Assembly (NCBI GenBank): GCA_026545765.1
Contig: CM048844.1
Coordinates: 17,058,237-17,122,236, forward strand
Reading direction: 5' to 3'
Source: Plantago major
Taxonomy: Eukaryota; Streptophyta; Magnoliopsida; Lamiales; Plantaginaceae
DNA length: 64,000 nt
Position 1 is the first letter of the stretch. Every line of letters begins with the position of its first letter. A program made the position numbers and the translations under genes. The notes below the pieces were generated by a model that had not been told where the DNA came from, did not search any database, and saw nothing but the letters and a program-made list of their open reading frames with translations. This document shows, in pieces, positions 11,585 through 22,126 of this stretch.

Positions 11585-12165
11585 AAGGACTTAAAAAGTC
11601 CGACACTCACTCACTACGAGCCAAAGCCTCGAGTGACGAAAGACCCGAGACCCACAAAGTCCGGGATATTGTTCAAAGTGTCTCAAGGATTTAAAAAAGT
11701 CCGACACTCAATCACTACGAGCCAAAGCCTCAAGTGACAAAGACCCGAGACCCACAAAGTAAGGACTTAAAAAGTCCGACACTCAATCACTACGAGCCAA
11801 AGCCTCAAGTGACGAAACACCCGAGACCCACAAAGTCCGAGATATTGTTCAAAGTGTCTAAAGGACTTAAAAAGTCCGACACTCACTCACTACGAGCCAA
11901 AGCCTCCAAGTGACAAAAGACCCGAGACTTACAAAGTCCGGGATATTGTTCAAAGTGTCTCAAGGACTTAAAAAGTCCGACACTCACTCACTACGAGCCA
12001 AAGCCTCCAAGTGACAAAAGACCCGAGACTTACAAAGTCCGGGATATTGTTCAAAGTGTCTCAGGGACTTTAAAAAAAAAAAAAAATCCGACACTCATTT
12101 GCCACAAGACGAAGCCTTGAGTAAAAGAGCCATGATTCACAAAAATCCGGGACATAAAGTATCAC
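11585..12165 (+). repeat. tandem repeat B of the Tat element (about 101 bp x 5.5)
   Basis: Units beginning AAGGACTTAAAAAGTCCG occur at 11585, 11685, 11761 (the preceding unit is shortened to 76 bp), 11861, 11962 and 12063. The first 18 bases contain a short palindrome, GGACTTAAAAAGTCC. The last unit has a poly-A expansion at about 12070-12085. Apparent small ORFs here are by-products of the repeat. Confidence 0.9.
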
Positions 12166-12398
12166 CGACACAAGAAAATAATGGCAAAAACAAGCATGGG
12201 AAAAATAACGGGAAAAGATGCATTTCATTTCATCAATTGACCCGGTCATTCAAAGATCTACAAAATTACATCCAAGTCCTAACAAAGATCCAGGAATGAC
12301 CGATGTTACAATACTTGCAAAGGATAGGCCAAAAATATGAACCCTCCACAGGCCGGAGTAACCCGAATACAAAATATACAAAAAATACTACTTATTAC

Positions 12399-15300
12399 TT
12401 AAGCTCCCGGAGTGGGGGGATTTTCCAGTTCCCCAGCATTGCCCTGGCCGGCAGGACCCCCTTCGGCCAAATCACCTCCTTTGATAGTAGAAGGAGGAAC
12501 CGACTTCTCCACCCTTCTCCAAAATTTCGTGGTTATGACCTTCCATCTTTCGATCTCAATGTCGGCCTCGACTTGTTCATGATCCTTGATAGGACCGGGA
12601 ATATCAAGGAACCTGGCATTACTGCCCCTAAAATTCCTATGCTCAAGGATCCCGGCCTCCATCACCTCTGGCAGCCAAGACGGGTAGACAGGAGCAGGAG
12701 TACTCTCCATATCCAACCAAAATGCCACGACGGGCCAAAATTCGTCTCCACCCATATCCTCGGGCTCTTTGAGTTTGGGGTCGTCCACAGTGGCTCCGGC
12801 ATGATTAGCTTGGATATCCAACTTATCATCCGTAACTTCAAAACCCTCATCCAACAAACCGAGAGATTGAAGCTGGCCAATACAATCGAAAAAGGCCTCC
12901 GTCTGAGTAGATCCGGCATCCATCCGGCTCAGAAAATAGTAGGCATCAGACCTCAAAAAGTCCGTCACAGCCTCCACTCTGGTCGTTTTACACTTGGACA
13001 CCATAGCTTCCGCCATTTTTGCTCCGGGCCCGGGCGTGAAGATCGAGCCCCTTATCAGCCCTTTTGGTGGCCATCTTCTCAGACTCGAGGCTTCGCTCAA
13101 GTGCAGCCTTCTCGGCCTCTAGCTTCTTCACCTTGGCCTCAGACTCCTCCAGCAATTTCTTATATTTGGCAGAGCCATCATCCTCCGCCTCCTTCAAAGC
13201 CACAGACACCTGCAAAAGACCGGAGTCAGCTCTCGAGCTCAAAAATAAAAGAGCAAGCAAAGACAAACTCACCGTGTCAAAATACGTCCGGAACGCGGCC
13301 TCATGAGCCCGGAGGGCAGTCTCCAAACTCGCAGTCAACTCGGTATGAGAAAGAGCCCGCAACATATTTTGATCTACCGGTGCGGCAAGGCTGGAACCAC
13401 CGGTCTTTTGCCTCTTCGACGGCTCCTCGGGCTCCTTCCCCCTCCTCTTACTGGCGGCCCGTGTACTCTCCGCCAGCAGCTTTTCACCTTGAGCCTGCAC
13501 CTGGCTACGTGTTAGAGGAACAGGGGAAGTAACATGGACCCTCGAACCACCAATGGTGGTCGAGTAACCATGGCCACGGGAGGCTACTTTTGAAACAAAT
13601 TTATGCCCGCTTACCTGCTCAGCTGGCTTACTAGACCGGGAGCCCGGAACAGTTTGCGGATTGATGATATTTGCATGGTTCACATCGGGAAATTTTTGGG
13701 GCCCGGGCTTGTATTGGGTTTTCTTGGAGGTTCCTTGCCTTAGCTTCTCAAGCTCGGCGGCTTTCTCCTTGTTTCTCAGCTCCAGAATCCTCTTGGCGGA
13801 CGACATTATCCAATACTCTGCATTGACAAAATAAGTATCAGAAGTCCGACTTCCACTGACTTGAACATTACAGAAAAATAGAGTAACGCTTACTTAAATC
13901 TTCTCTATTATTACAAAAAACGGGGTTGGGAGTTAGTTTGGCGAGCCACATATGTGGCTGGACCGCCAAACCGTACGGGTAAAAAAGTGTGGGATCCCCC
14001 CCCCCCCCGTCTACCGCCAGCACGGCGGCCTCTTCGTATTGAAGACCTGGATCAGTGTCATGACGAAGACTTGCTGAGCCCCGGGTCCCAATAAGAGGAA
14101 ATATATTTTCCGTCACGACCTGTTCTTCTCCGGTCGCGGTACGAATCACCTGCTCTTCAGTAAACTTCAACGGCCTCAACGACTTCAACCACGCCGGGAC
14201 CTTTTTCAGAGCCAAGGCCTGAAACTTGTCTCCAGATTCCAGTCACCGGATGGATGTTTTACATAGAAATATTTGGGCCACCATTTGTACCCATGTGAAC
14301 TCTCGTAACCATCCAAAAATTTATACCCCCGACGAGCATTGAAATAATAAAAAGGAATCCCGGGACTAGCAGCAAGAGTGAAGGCCTCCAACATTTTGTC
14401 ATAACGGAACTCCTCTCCCTTTAGAGCCAAAATGACAGCCATGCACATAATAGTACCAAGGGCGTTGGCGGAAGTCAGGTCGGACAAACGGAAAAAGTCC
14501 GCTATTGGATCAATCATGGGAAGCCTCCATCCACATTTAAAGGCCCGTACATGAAAGGTCATGTAACCTTTGGGCGGATTGTACAAGGTATCATTAGGTC
14601 CCGGGATAACTATCTCATAATCTGCCGGGATATCGTAAACCGCTCGAAGTTTGACGATGTCCCGAGGTTTCAAGCTGGAAGTACAAATAGGGATTAAGCC
14701 ATCATCATTTTGCTCCGCCTCGGGCCTTAGTCCCGAAATAGGTCCGGTCCTGTAGGATTTCATCTCCTTGCCGACATCCTCCTTGACGGTTTGCTTGGCC
14801 GCTGAGTTACACCTTCGGCTACCACCACCAAAGCCCGACAAGGATTAACATCTTGAGGCTCCTCCTCGTCTTCTCCATCATCTCCGGCCTCTTCTTCATT
14901 AGAATCCATGATATTAATGTTTTCATTCCCCCCGGCACCGCTTGAACTAGCCCGCTCACCAGTTCTGCGTCTTTCACCGGCCACTCCTTCCTCATCAGAT
15001 TCCGATCCCCAAGAATCCTCCTCGGACGAACTCCCATCGGATGAGTCCGACGAAGACGAATCACCACTAGACGGATCATCCTCTGATTGAGCCTCGGGAT
15101 CTGCAGGCAGGTCGCTCGGGCCGGTCCTACTCCTCATAGGGGGATTCGAGTCAAAAGACAGCGGTGACTCACTGCCTTCCCGAGAAAAAGGTTCCTCTAT
15201 CAACGGAGCGTGCGCCGTCTGCACAGTTGCGGATGAACTCCCGGCTTCAAAATCAGGAATGGATCCGCCTGCATAAGGGGTAGCTCTAAAATTGTACCCG

Positions 15301-15602
15301 AGACTGGCGTACGAAAACAGAGGATATGGATTCCTCGGATGAATAGGCCCCGGAGGAATAACGGTTGTCGGACAAGGTTCGGGATCCACCTGCTCAATCC
15401 TTGCACCAGAAGATCCTACCAAGGTTTGCGATTCCGGGCGCCTAGAAATAACTCCCACCAGTTCGACTTCAGATGGGGACGGCGGTCCTTCATCCACCTC
15501 AGAGCCTTGGTCAGAGTCCAGGTTAATTATGGGAGCCGGCTGTATAACTTCTTCACCCTCATTTGCAAAAAGATCACCCAAGTCGCTAGCATGGTTCGAC
15601 AT
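12399..15602 (-). pseudogene. antisense accessory gene of the Tat element (aORF, gypsy-type-transposon domain)
   Basis: Runs opposite to gag-pol. The ATG is at 15602. An acidic Ser/Asp/Glu-rich N-terminus (15602-14830) is followed by a domain at about 14700-14230 with KCGWRLPMIDPIADFF and SANALGTIM features, like the Pfam family called putative gypsy type transposon (PF04195). A basic PAWLKSL segment (14215-13900) follows, then a Lys/Glu-rich coiled-coil (13806-12990) and an acidic tail to 12399. Consensus splice sites fit introns at 13893-13818 (GTAAGC...TGCAG) and 13272-13210 (GTGAGT...TTGCAG, 63 bp). Frame changes near 14800, 14210 and 13050 have no obvious splice sites and look like damage. 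Function is unknown; such aORFs are known in Tat elements. Confidence 0.82.
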
Positions 15603-15638
15603 ACCGAAATAACGACGAAAAGGACCGAGATGGGGAGT

Positions 15639-15779
15639 CTACAGGAATAAAAGAAACGATTTAAATAAACCTAAGCCCCAACCTCGGTCCTCTACCCTAT
15701 TTTTTGTCTACAGACCTACGGACCGACAAAAGAAATAAGGGCCGACAGAAATAAAACGCCATAATAAAGGAGAACTTAC
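15639..15779 (-). other. 5'-UTR intron of the antisense gene
   Basis: On the minus strand, GAAACAA|GTAAGTTCT at 15779 and TTCCTGTAG|ACTCC at 15639 form a consensus 141-bp intron between the TATA box and the ATG at 15602. This supports an independent Pol II transcript. Confidence 0.65.
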
Positions 15780-15929
15780 TTGTTTCAAGGAAATAGCAGC
15801 GGATCTCGGACTACAGACAAGCTCGCGGGCACACAGGGGCTTCTCTCACAAGATGGACGACGGTCTCTTTATCTCTCTAGGTAAATTTTCGCGAAAGTAA
15901 AAAGTGCGAAAATGACGGACAATCGGGGG

Positions 15930-15937
15930 TATTTATA
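15930..15937 (-). promoter_or_regulatory. TATA box of the antisense gene
   Basis: CTATAAATACC on the minus strand, about 330 bp upstream of the ATG and just upstream of a CT-rich leader. It is followed by the 5'-UTR intron, so the antisense gene looks self-promoted rather than LTR-driven. Confidence 0.6.
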
Positions 15938-16306
15938 GAAGTTACTGGGCCGGTCGAACCAGGCCCATGGGCCCTCGATCCAACCATTGCATCGATCCAC
16001 GAGATTGTAATGATTACAAATCAAACCGGCCTAAATCGTTCTAAAAACGTCGGAATCACGATTGGGATCGAATTATTTAAACCGAATTACATTGCAAATT
16101 CAGATGACGGGTCTTTACGCAATTATGACGGACCATTAAACCCACAGGCAAAAGCCCGACTTCAGCAACAAAAGACGATTCAAGTTTCATTTCAGCAATA
16201 TTCATAAAAAGTACAACACTTTTTAAGGCCCGAGGCCCATACAACGGGAAAATACTTCTACAAATTGGACATTACAAATAACAAACGGGGCATACCCCAC
16301 CTCCAT

Positions 16307-16678
16307 TCAATGGCTTCCAGAGGTCGAGCCTTCAGATTCCGAACCGGCAGCTTTAGCCCACGCATGCAGCCTCATCCGAATCTGGTTTCTCCTCTCCTCG
16401 GCCAACCTTATAAACACCACCGGGCACAAAGCAGGATCACCTTCGGGATCGAGAATAATAGGATCATCCATGGTCCCGGAACCAGAATAGACCGGCGGAC
16501 GTCTCTCCCCACAAGCACAATATATCCAGTGCCGGTACCTAGGATCACCCGGTTCAGCAAAATCATAGTCCTCCACGGCATTCATACTGCCCCAATTCAG
16601 TTCACCCAAGATTAGGTTACCCACGGACCGGCCAGCGATCCTCGCAGATTCCGCCATCCTACGTGCAGATCCCGACAT
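16307..16678 (-). CDS. second small antisense ORF in the Tat element (123 aa)
   Basis: The likely start ATG is at 16678 (MSGSARRMAES) rather than the upstream Met codons, because a TATA box sits at 16733-16740. The protein has an Arg-rich start, a Trp/Cys-containing middle (YRHWIYCACGERRPP), an acidic centre, and an Arg-rich end (RLAEERRNQIRMRLHAWAK) with a Ser/Gly tail. I do not recognise a family. Its position between the main antisense gene and the 3' LTR and its Ser/Glu-rich tail suggest another accessory product of the element. Confidence 0.45.
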   Translation of the reverse strand: MSGSARRMAESARIAGRSVGNLILGELNWGSMNAVEDYDFAEPGDPRYRHWIYCACGERRPPVYSGSGTMDDPIILDPEGDPALCPVVFIRLAEERRNQIRMRLHAWAKAAGSESEGSTSGSH

Positions 16679-16732
16679 TAGAAAACAAGAAAGGAGGATA
16701 AAAAGTAAGAAAATCGGATTTACCACATCACC

Positions 16733-16740
16733 TATATATA
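16733..16740 (-). promoter_or_regulatory. TATA box of the second antisense ORF
   Basis: CACTATATATAGG on the minus strand, about 55 bp upstream of the start at 16678. The spacing leaves only a short leader. Confidence 0.4.
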
Positions 16741-16850
16741 GTGACATGAAATCACTGCGATCGTGCCACGTGTCCTCCATCCAACAGCCCGGAAGATTAA
16801 GGGACACAGTAATAATTCGCCTTAAAACGTCCAGATCACAGTTCGGCTTC

Positions 16851-17042
16851 TCACGGCAGACTGTTATTAATCAAGTCCCCACCTTGGCATTTTTTACCAA
16901 GCCCGGAACTTGGGGACGGTATCAGAACAAACGAATAATGCCGGTCCATCCCTGAAAACCGAAGAATTTTGAAAGACCCCGGTTCATATGCATCAGAAGA
17001 TAAGAAAAAGGACCGACCGACTAAAAAATTGTCACGGACCAT
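16851..17042 (-). CDS. third small antisense ORF (63 aa), doubtful
   Basis: A 63-codon ORF (MVRDNFLVGRS...) starts about 60 bp downstream of a minus-strand TATAAATA at 17102-17109. There is no recognisable domain. I list it because it repeats the TATA-plus-ORF arrangement seen at 15930 and 16733. It may equally be leader sequence of a longer antisense transcript. Confidence 0.25.
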   Translation of the reverse strand: MVRDNFLVGRSFFLSSDAYEPGSFKILRFSGMDRHYSFVLIPSPSSGLGKKCQGGDLINNSLP

Positions 17043-17300
17043 TTTCGGACGGAAGGGACGAAAGAAACAAACGGTGAAAGCCAGATTTTGAGCTGAGGGA
17101 GTATTTATAAAAAGAAAGGTCCAATCAAATCTTGCCACGTCAGCCTGATGACACCAACATATTGGGCCTGGGCCGTCCTTTGGGCCTCTCATTTGTGACA
17201 AATACTGCGAGCCCAGAAGCTGGCCACCGGGAAAAACACCAGTCTCGACGGGCCAATTCAAAGAATTTCACAACTATCTTTTACTAAGATACTTGGAAAC

Positions 17301-17313
17301 TGGGGGGGACTTA
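17301..17313 (+). other. polypurine tract of the Tat element
   Basis: TGGGGGGGACTTA directly abuts the 3' LTR start TGAT at 17314. It is the expected plus-strand primer. Confidence 0.75.
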
Positions 17314-18165
17314 TGATATGGACATATAAGTCCCTCCAACGAATTAGACCTTTCTACCACCGTCCAAAAACTCGAGAAACGCTTTTAGCCACGGTCAGAG
17401 AAGTTGAGTCCGTCACCCAGAAGAAAAGCCCGACACAAGACAAACTTACCAAACATAAAGTCCGGCACCAATAAAGAGTTCCAGAACAAGAAAACCTCGC
17501 TACAAGTCCTAAAGAAAAGTACCCAAAAAGCCCGGCATTAAGGTCTTGACAGACTTTGGTCACTACAAAAGGGCTGCCTGCAGTAAGTCCGCCATAACTA
17601 ACGTGAGATAAACGCGCCACCTACCTCCGAGATCACGTGGCACCTTGTCCCCAAGCCGACAAGATCCCGGGAAATCAGACAGCCTGTCCCCCAAGCTTCC
17701 TCTATAAATAGCCCGCATTTACTACTCATTAAGGTACGTAACCACGACTAAAAAGTCTACTCTCTAAGTTTCGGGTCCGAGATAACTCGATTAGCCCGTC
17801 ACACAAGTTGAGTCTTAGTCCGGACTGCCCATGGCAGGCCGGCCCAAAAGGGTCTAACCCCTTCCTTTTGTTTCCAAGAGATGTCCGGATCGAACTTTGT
17901 CGGCCCCTGCCAGTAGACGGAACATCACTGAACTGACGACTTGGAGTGCCTTATCTGGGTTCATAGCGCTACGGACCGAGCTAAAGACAGACTCTATATC
18001 TATGCCAGGTTGCTCTTGACAGACCCCAGTTTGCCGGACCCAATTACTAAGCTCTTGCCGGACCCGCGAACTAAAACGATCCCAACCACACGACCTAATC
18101 ACTGGACTCTTCTAAATTACGCTCTTGACCCACGAATTTGACTTAACCGAATTTACCCCACATCA
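17314..18165 (+). repeat. 3' LTR of the Tat element
   Basis: 852 bp, colinear with 3597-4448 without gaps, ending CCACATCA and followed by the AATAT target duplication. The substitution load of about 2.6% is spread evenly. Confidence 0.95.
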
Positions 18166-18170
18166 AATAT

Positions 18171-18582
18171 AAAAGGAATCTATGAACACCGAACACTAAA
18201 TAAATAATAATATTATTACTTCAACTTTTTATCTAAATCTAATGATCAATCCTAAATGCATGTATTTACTAGATGACAAACTTGTTAAGTTAGTTGGGGT
18301 AGTTTTGATTCGGTTGGGAAAAAGTCTCTTGGGATACACTCTCGATCCAAGTTGTACATTTTTTCAAGTTTGATAAAGTCTAAGTACTTACGGTCTTCTG
18401 GTACTATTTTTTTTTAATCCGGAACGGAGTGAGTAAATTGTTATGTACTTGTATGCATTTCATATATTTCTGATGGACAAGTTTAGCAAAATACCGCGAG
18501 TTCAAGTTGTACAGGAAAGCAACACCGCCTCTCTGTATATCTATCTTAAAACTTCCAAGTCCCAAATATCACCTTAAGCAAG
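18171..18582. other. intergenic spacer
   Basis: AT-rich, no gene recognised. It does not contain the missing end of the LRR kinase, so that gene was already truncated when the Tat element inserted. Confidence 0.5.
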
Positions 18583-18845
18583 TAAGGCTCTGTTCTATTC
18601 ATCTGAAAACTCATTAATTTCAGTTCAGTTCAGATTCATTCAGTTCAGTTCTACTTAGGCTATGTTCTCTTCGTCTGAACAGAACTGAACTAAAGTATAA
18701 TATAAAATTCAACTAAGCAGACCTGAACTGCAATTAATAAGTTTTCAGATGAAGAAAACAGAGCCTTAGTTGTTTTTTATACTACAATTCAGTTCAGTTC
18801 CATTCATTTCAGTCCAGTTCAGTTCAGGAAGAGAACAGAGCCTAT
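18583..18845. mobile_element. Harbinger/Tourist-like MITE (outer copy)
   Basis: 18586-18842 starts GGCTCTGTTCTATTC and ends GAAGAGAACAGAGCC, an inverted-repeat pair. The flanks are TAA (18583-18585) and TAT (18843-18845), close to the TWA duplication of PIF/Harbinger elements. The interior is built from repeats of CAGTTCAGTT. It is non-coding and is interrupted by the inner copy. Confidence 0.8.
18655..18768. mobile_element. Harbinger/Tourist-like MITE (inner, nested copy)
   Basis: 18658-18765 starts GGCTATGTTCTCTTC and ends GAAGAAAACAGAGCC and is flanked by TTA on both sides (18655-18657, 18766-18768). The same family sits at 54479-54611. The younger copy is inserted inside the older one. 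Confidence 0.85.
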
Positions 18846-18896
18846 CTAGAGAAAATTTCGTGGGATAGTAATGGGATACCTTATATATTTAAAGAG

Positions 18897-19036
18897 AAAT
18901 TTTTTTTTTCACTAAAACCTTTTGCACGTTTTTGAGTTTACACCACAAACTTTTTTTTTCGCATTTCGACACCACAAACTTTCAAAAAATTTCGGCGTCA
19001 CACAAAGGTTGGACGGAGTTAAAACTTCCGTCAGTG
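18897..19036. repeat. left terminal inverted repeat of the MULE-like element
   Basis: It matches the reverse complement of 38070-38210 over about 140 bp, with best identity in the outer 110. Homopolymer T runs differ in length between the two ends. Confidence 0.8.
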
Positions 19037-19343
19037 AGGGCAAAAAAGACAAATTACATGACCTTATTCCCTCCCTTTCTTCTCTGATTTTCCCTCTATA
19101 CACAGTTTTCCACCAATTTTCCCTCCATATAATCCTCACAAACCCTAATTCACTCTCACTCTCCAATAATTCACTAAGCAGTCAATTGGTACATCAAAAT
19201 TGAAGTCGAAGTCACTCAATTCCAAGTGAATCGAAGATGGATAATGAGCCAGAACCTACAATCTGCCGATGTGGGGTGATGAGTGCTCGATTCACCTCTT
19301 GGACGGATGAGCATCCCGGTAGAAGATTCGAGAGATGTGCTTA

Positions 19344-21928
19344 CTTGGGGGTAGGCCTGTATACGAACCAAACGAGCCGAGCTTTACACTAAACGAGCCT
19401 TGTTCGTGAACAATGCACTTATGTTTGTGTTCGTGTTCGAGATTGACGATCTTTTTAAGATCGAGCTCGGCTCGTGTTCGGTCCACTTCTAATTATGATC
19501 GAATATGTTCGTGAATAGTTCGTTCGTTTATGTTTGTTTGTGTTCTGTTCGTTTGTGTTCGACAATTATGATCGTTTATGTTCGAAAAAGCTCGTCAATG
19601 CTCGAAATTTGCTCGTTTAGCTCGAACAGGGTCAAATATATATCAATTTTCAAATCTAACATACACAAGATGCATAAAATACTTCTATTTGTTACATTCG
19701 AAACACGAGGTTTCAAATTTCCATTACAAAATATGCGTTCCAGAAATTCGAAACCAAAAATGAAGTTCACAACTTCACATATACATTATCCTCAAAAATG
19801 TCTTTGCTTGTGTCACGGTATCTAGGAGGCAATCCTGAAATACAGATTATGTGTACCGAGTTAATATCTTGCAATTCTGATTCATCCATCTAAAGTTAAA
19901 ACCACATAATTAAACTCTTCAGGCCAATACGAAGTAAACATAAACTGACTCAAAATTTTATCACCAGAAAAGCATAAATAGTCCAAATAATTCTATAGTT
20001 TTGTTTGATTCCATAAACCATAAACAGTAAACAAACAGGACAAAGAATTCATAATATACACCATAACACTACCAGATCATAAACCAAGTTAAAGCTTGAA
20101 ATTTCAATGACAAATATCCAAAAAATGAAAAAGAAAACCACACAAACACATAAAAAGCTTCAAACTTTCAAATCAATAGCAGCTAAACCTTGTCTAATCC
20201 CATATAGAAACTACGAAACCAAGTCCAAGAAACAAGAGCAATATCCATAACACATCAATAAAGATCAAACAAATACAATTCATAAAAAAAAAAAAAAACA
20301 GAAACAGAAAGAAAAACATACCAAAAAGCTCCCTTTTGATATTCTCCGCCATGGTATCATTTTTGCAGACAAAAATATATCCCCCAATAGGATACATGAA
20401 CCATCACAACAAGAAAATTATACTACTCATTCTAAGATATGAAATTGATAAATACATTACATTTTCAGAGGGAGCAGTAAATGTGCTTAAAGCAGAGGAT
20501 AATCAACCACTAGGCATTTTATATTGAGAGACAAAATCAAAGATCTTCAACAAAGTTCAACACATCAAACCAAACTTAATCCACATATATATTAAACAGA
20601 TGTTAAAAATGACAATGAGAAAAAAACTGAGATATAAAAAAAAAATGTGATTCAGACAATCAAACAACACAATTCTAAGTAATATAGCTTGTTAGATTGG
20701 TCGCAACGAACTCACATTTATAACTTATGAGTCGGTTAACTTATGGATCAAGTAGTGTAATCACAAATGGATCTTCCATCTTCTGTAAAAGAAAAGGGCA
20801 AATATTAGTTTGCGAGTGGTAGTAGGAAAGAAAAATAATAAAGAATTACATAGTAAGAAAGTTAGGAAACTTTTAATGGAACTAAGACTATAAATTAGAT
20901 AGTAGGAAAGTATAAATATTAGTTTGCGAGTGGTAGTAGCCTAGTAGGAAAGAAAAATAATAAAGAATTAGCTAGTAGGAAAGTTAGGAAGCTTTTAATG
21001 AAACTAATAAGACTATAAATTAGATAGTAGGAAAGTATAAATATTAGTTTGCGAGTGGTAGTAGCCTAGTAGAAAAGAAAAATAATAAAGAATTAGCTAG
21101 TAGGAACTAATAAGACTATAAATTATATAGTAGGAAAGAATTAATTTCAGCATTAGCTAGCTCTTCTCCAGTAATTAGTGACTCGGGATCAAGAATTTTA
21201 GGAGATGTAGCCATTTCAAAACCTTATAGCAAATATATCACAGTCATTTATGATTGTGAAATCAATCCCAAACTAATCAGCATTTCTAATCCTATAACAA
21301 AATGCAATGAATACTCTTGCCCAAAAGCTTCTATAGTACAAGAATTCAATCCACAACAACCTAAATAGAATCTATAATTTCATTCCACAATAACCTAAAT
21401 CTGAGGAAGTACATTGTTATAAAGTAGAGGTTGAGAATTAACTTGCAGAGAAGAGCAGCAGATCGAAAGTCGTCGGAGGAGAGCCCAGCCGCCGGAAGTC
21501 GTCGGAGGGGGAGTGGCGGTAGAGCGGAGGTAGAGGAGAGGTGCAGCGGTAGAGGAGATGCGGCGATAGAGGAGTGGAGCAAAGTGAGGCAGTGGAGACG
21601 AAGGAAGAAGTCGATTGTTGGTAGAAAAAAGAAAGCGACTGGAACTGGAGTGTTTGAATAATTGGATCTGAAATCTGGATGTTAGGGTTAGGTATAATTG
21701 TTTTGTTTTATATAAATATAATTATAAAAATAATAATTGAATATATATACACCTATGTTCGCGAACACTCGAGCCATAACCAATTAAGCTCGAAACTCGT
21801 TCGATAATTACTCTAACATGTTTGTGAACCGTTCGAGTTTGGTCAACTCGATAACGAACCGAACGTTGACCGAGATTTTTCGCGAACGTTCACGAACGGC
21901 TCTGTTCATTTACACCCCTACTTGGGGT
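19344..21928. mobile_element. non-autonomous hAT element
   Basis: 19352-21920 (2,569 bp) begins TAGGCCTGTATACGAACC and its other end, inverted, reads TAGGGGTGTAAATGAAC, the typical plant hAT terminus. Target duplications are CTTGGGGG (19344-19351) and CTTGGGGT (21921-21928), 8 bp with one difference. Both ends carry many TTCGTGTTCG / CGTTCACGAAC words, the usual subterminal binding repeats. No transposase ORF is visible; the 60-106-codon ORFs inside are not conserved-looking. Confidence 0.88.
20800..21140. repeat. tandem repeat inside the hAT element (115-124 bp x 3)
   Basis: Units containing TAGTTTGCGAGTGGTAGTAG recur at about 20807, 20931 and 21046 with AT-rich TAGTAGGAAAG blocks between. 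They are non-coding. Confidence 0.8.
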
Positions 21929-22126
21929 ATGTGACAGTGTGAATTTTTCGTATGTGTTTGCTTAATTTTGTAGTTGGGCGTGTTGAATTTGCTTTGTTTT
22001 GATGTATGTTGTTTGTTAATTGTAGACTAATAGGAGAGCTTGCAAACATTGGACATGGATTGATCCCAAGATGTGCAAGAGATCGACAAAAATCATCCCA
22101 GGTTTACTGCGTAGGATTAACGGGTA

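Larger units (their letters stand above)
3592..18170 (+). mobile_element. Ty3/Gypsy LTR retrotransposon, Tat lineage, with antisense accessory gene
   Basis: The element spans 3597-18165 (14,569 bp) between identical AATAT target duplications (3592-3596 and 18166-18170). LTRs are 852 bp each and start TGAT and end ATCA. Order: LTR, PBS, gag, protease, RT, RNase H, a second RNase H-like domain, integrase, tandem repeats, antisense ORFs, purine tract, LTR. RT before integrase defines Gypsy. The second RNase H and the antisense ORF with a gypsy-type-transposon domain point to the Tat clade. A hand count gives about 22 differences between the LTRs (about 2.6%), so insertion is fairly recent. The sense ORFs nevertheless carry several frameshifts, so this copy cannot encode an intact polyprotein. 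Confidence 0.95.

Noticed and set aside
11317-12299. ORFs of 60-78 codons across the Tat repeats
   Set aside because: They exist because the 119- and 101-bp repeats happen to be open in one frame; no conserved motif and no start context.
12303-13532. 409-codon + strand ORF
   Set aside because: It is the mirror of the antisense accessory gene, which has a recognisable domain and splice sites; the + strand product is low-complexity Pro/Ser/Arg.
18171-18582. Right half of the LRR kinase beyond the Tat insertion
   Set aside because: No kinase subdomain IX-XI sequence is found after the target duplication, and the kinase frame already ends 150 bp before the element.
19352-21920. hAT transposase gene
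   Set aside because: No ORF with DDE or hATC motifs; longest ORFs are about 100 codons and low-complexity.
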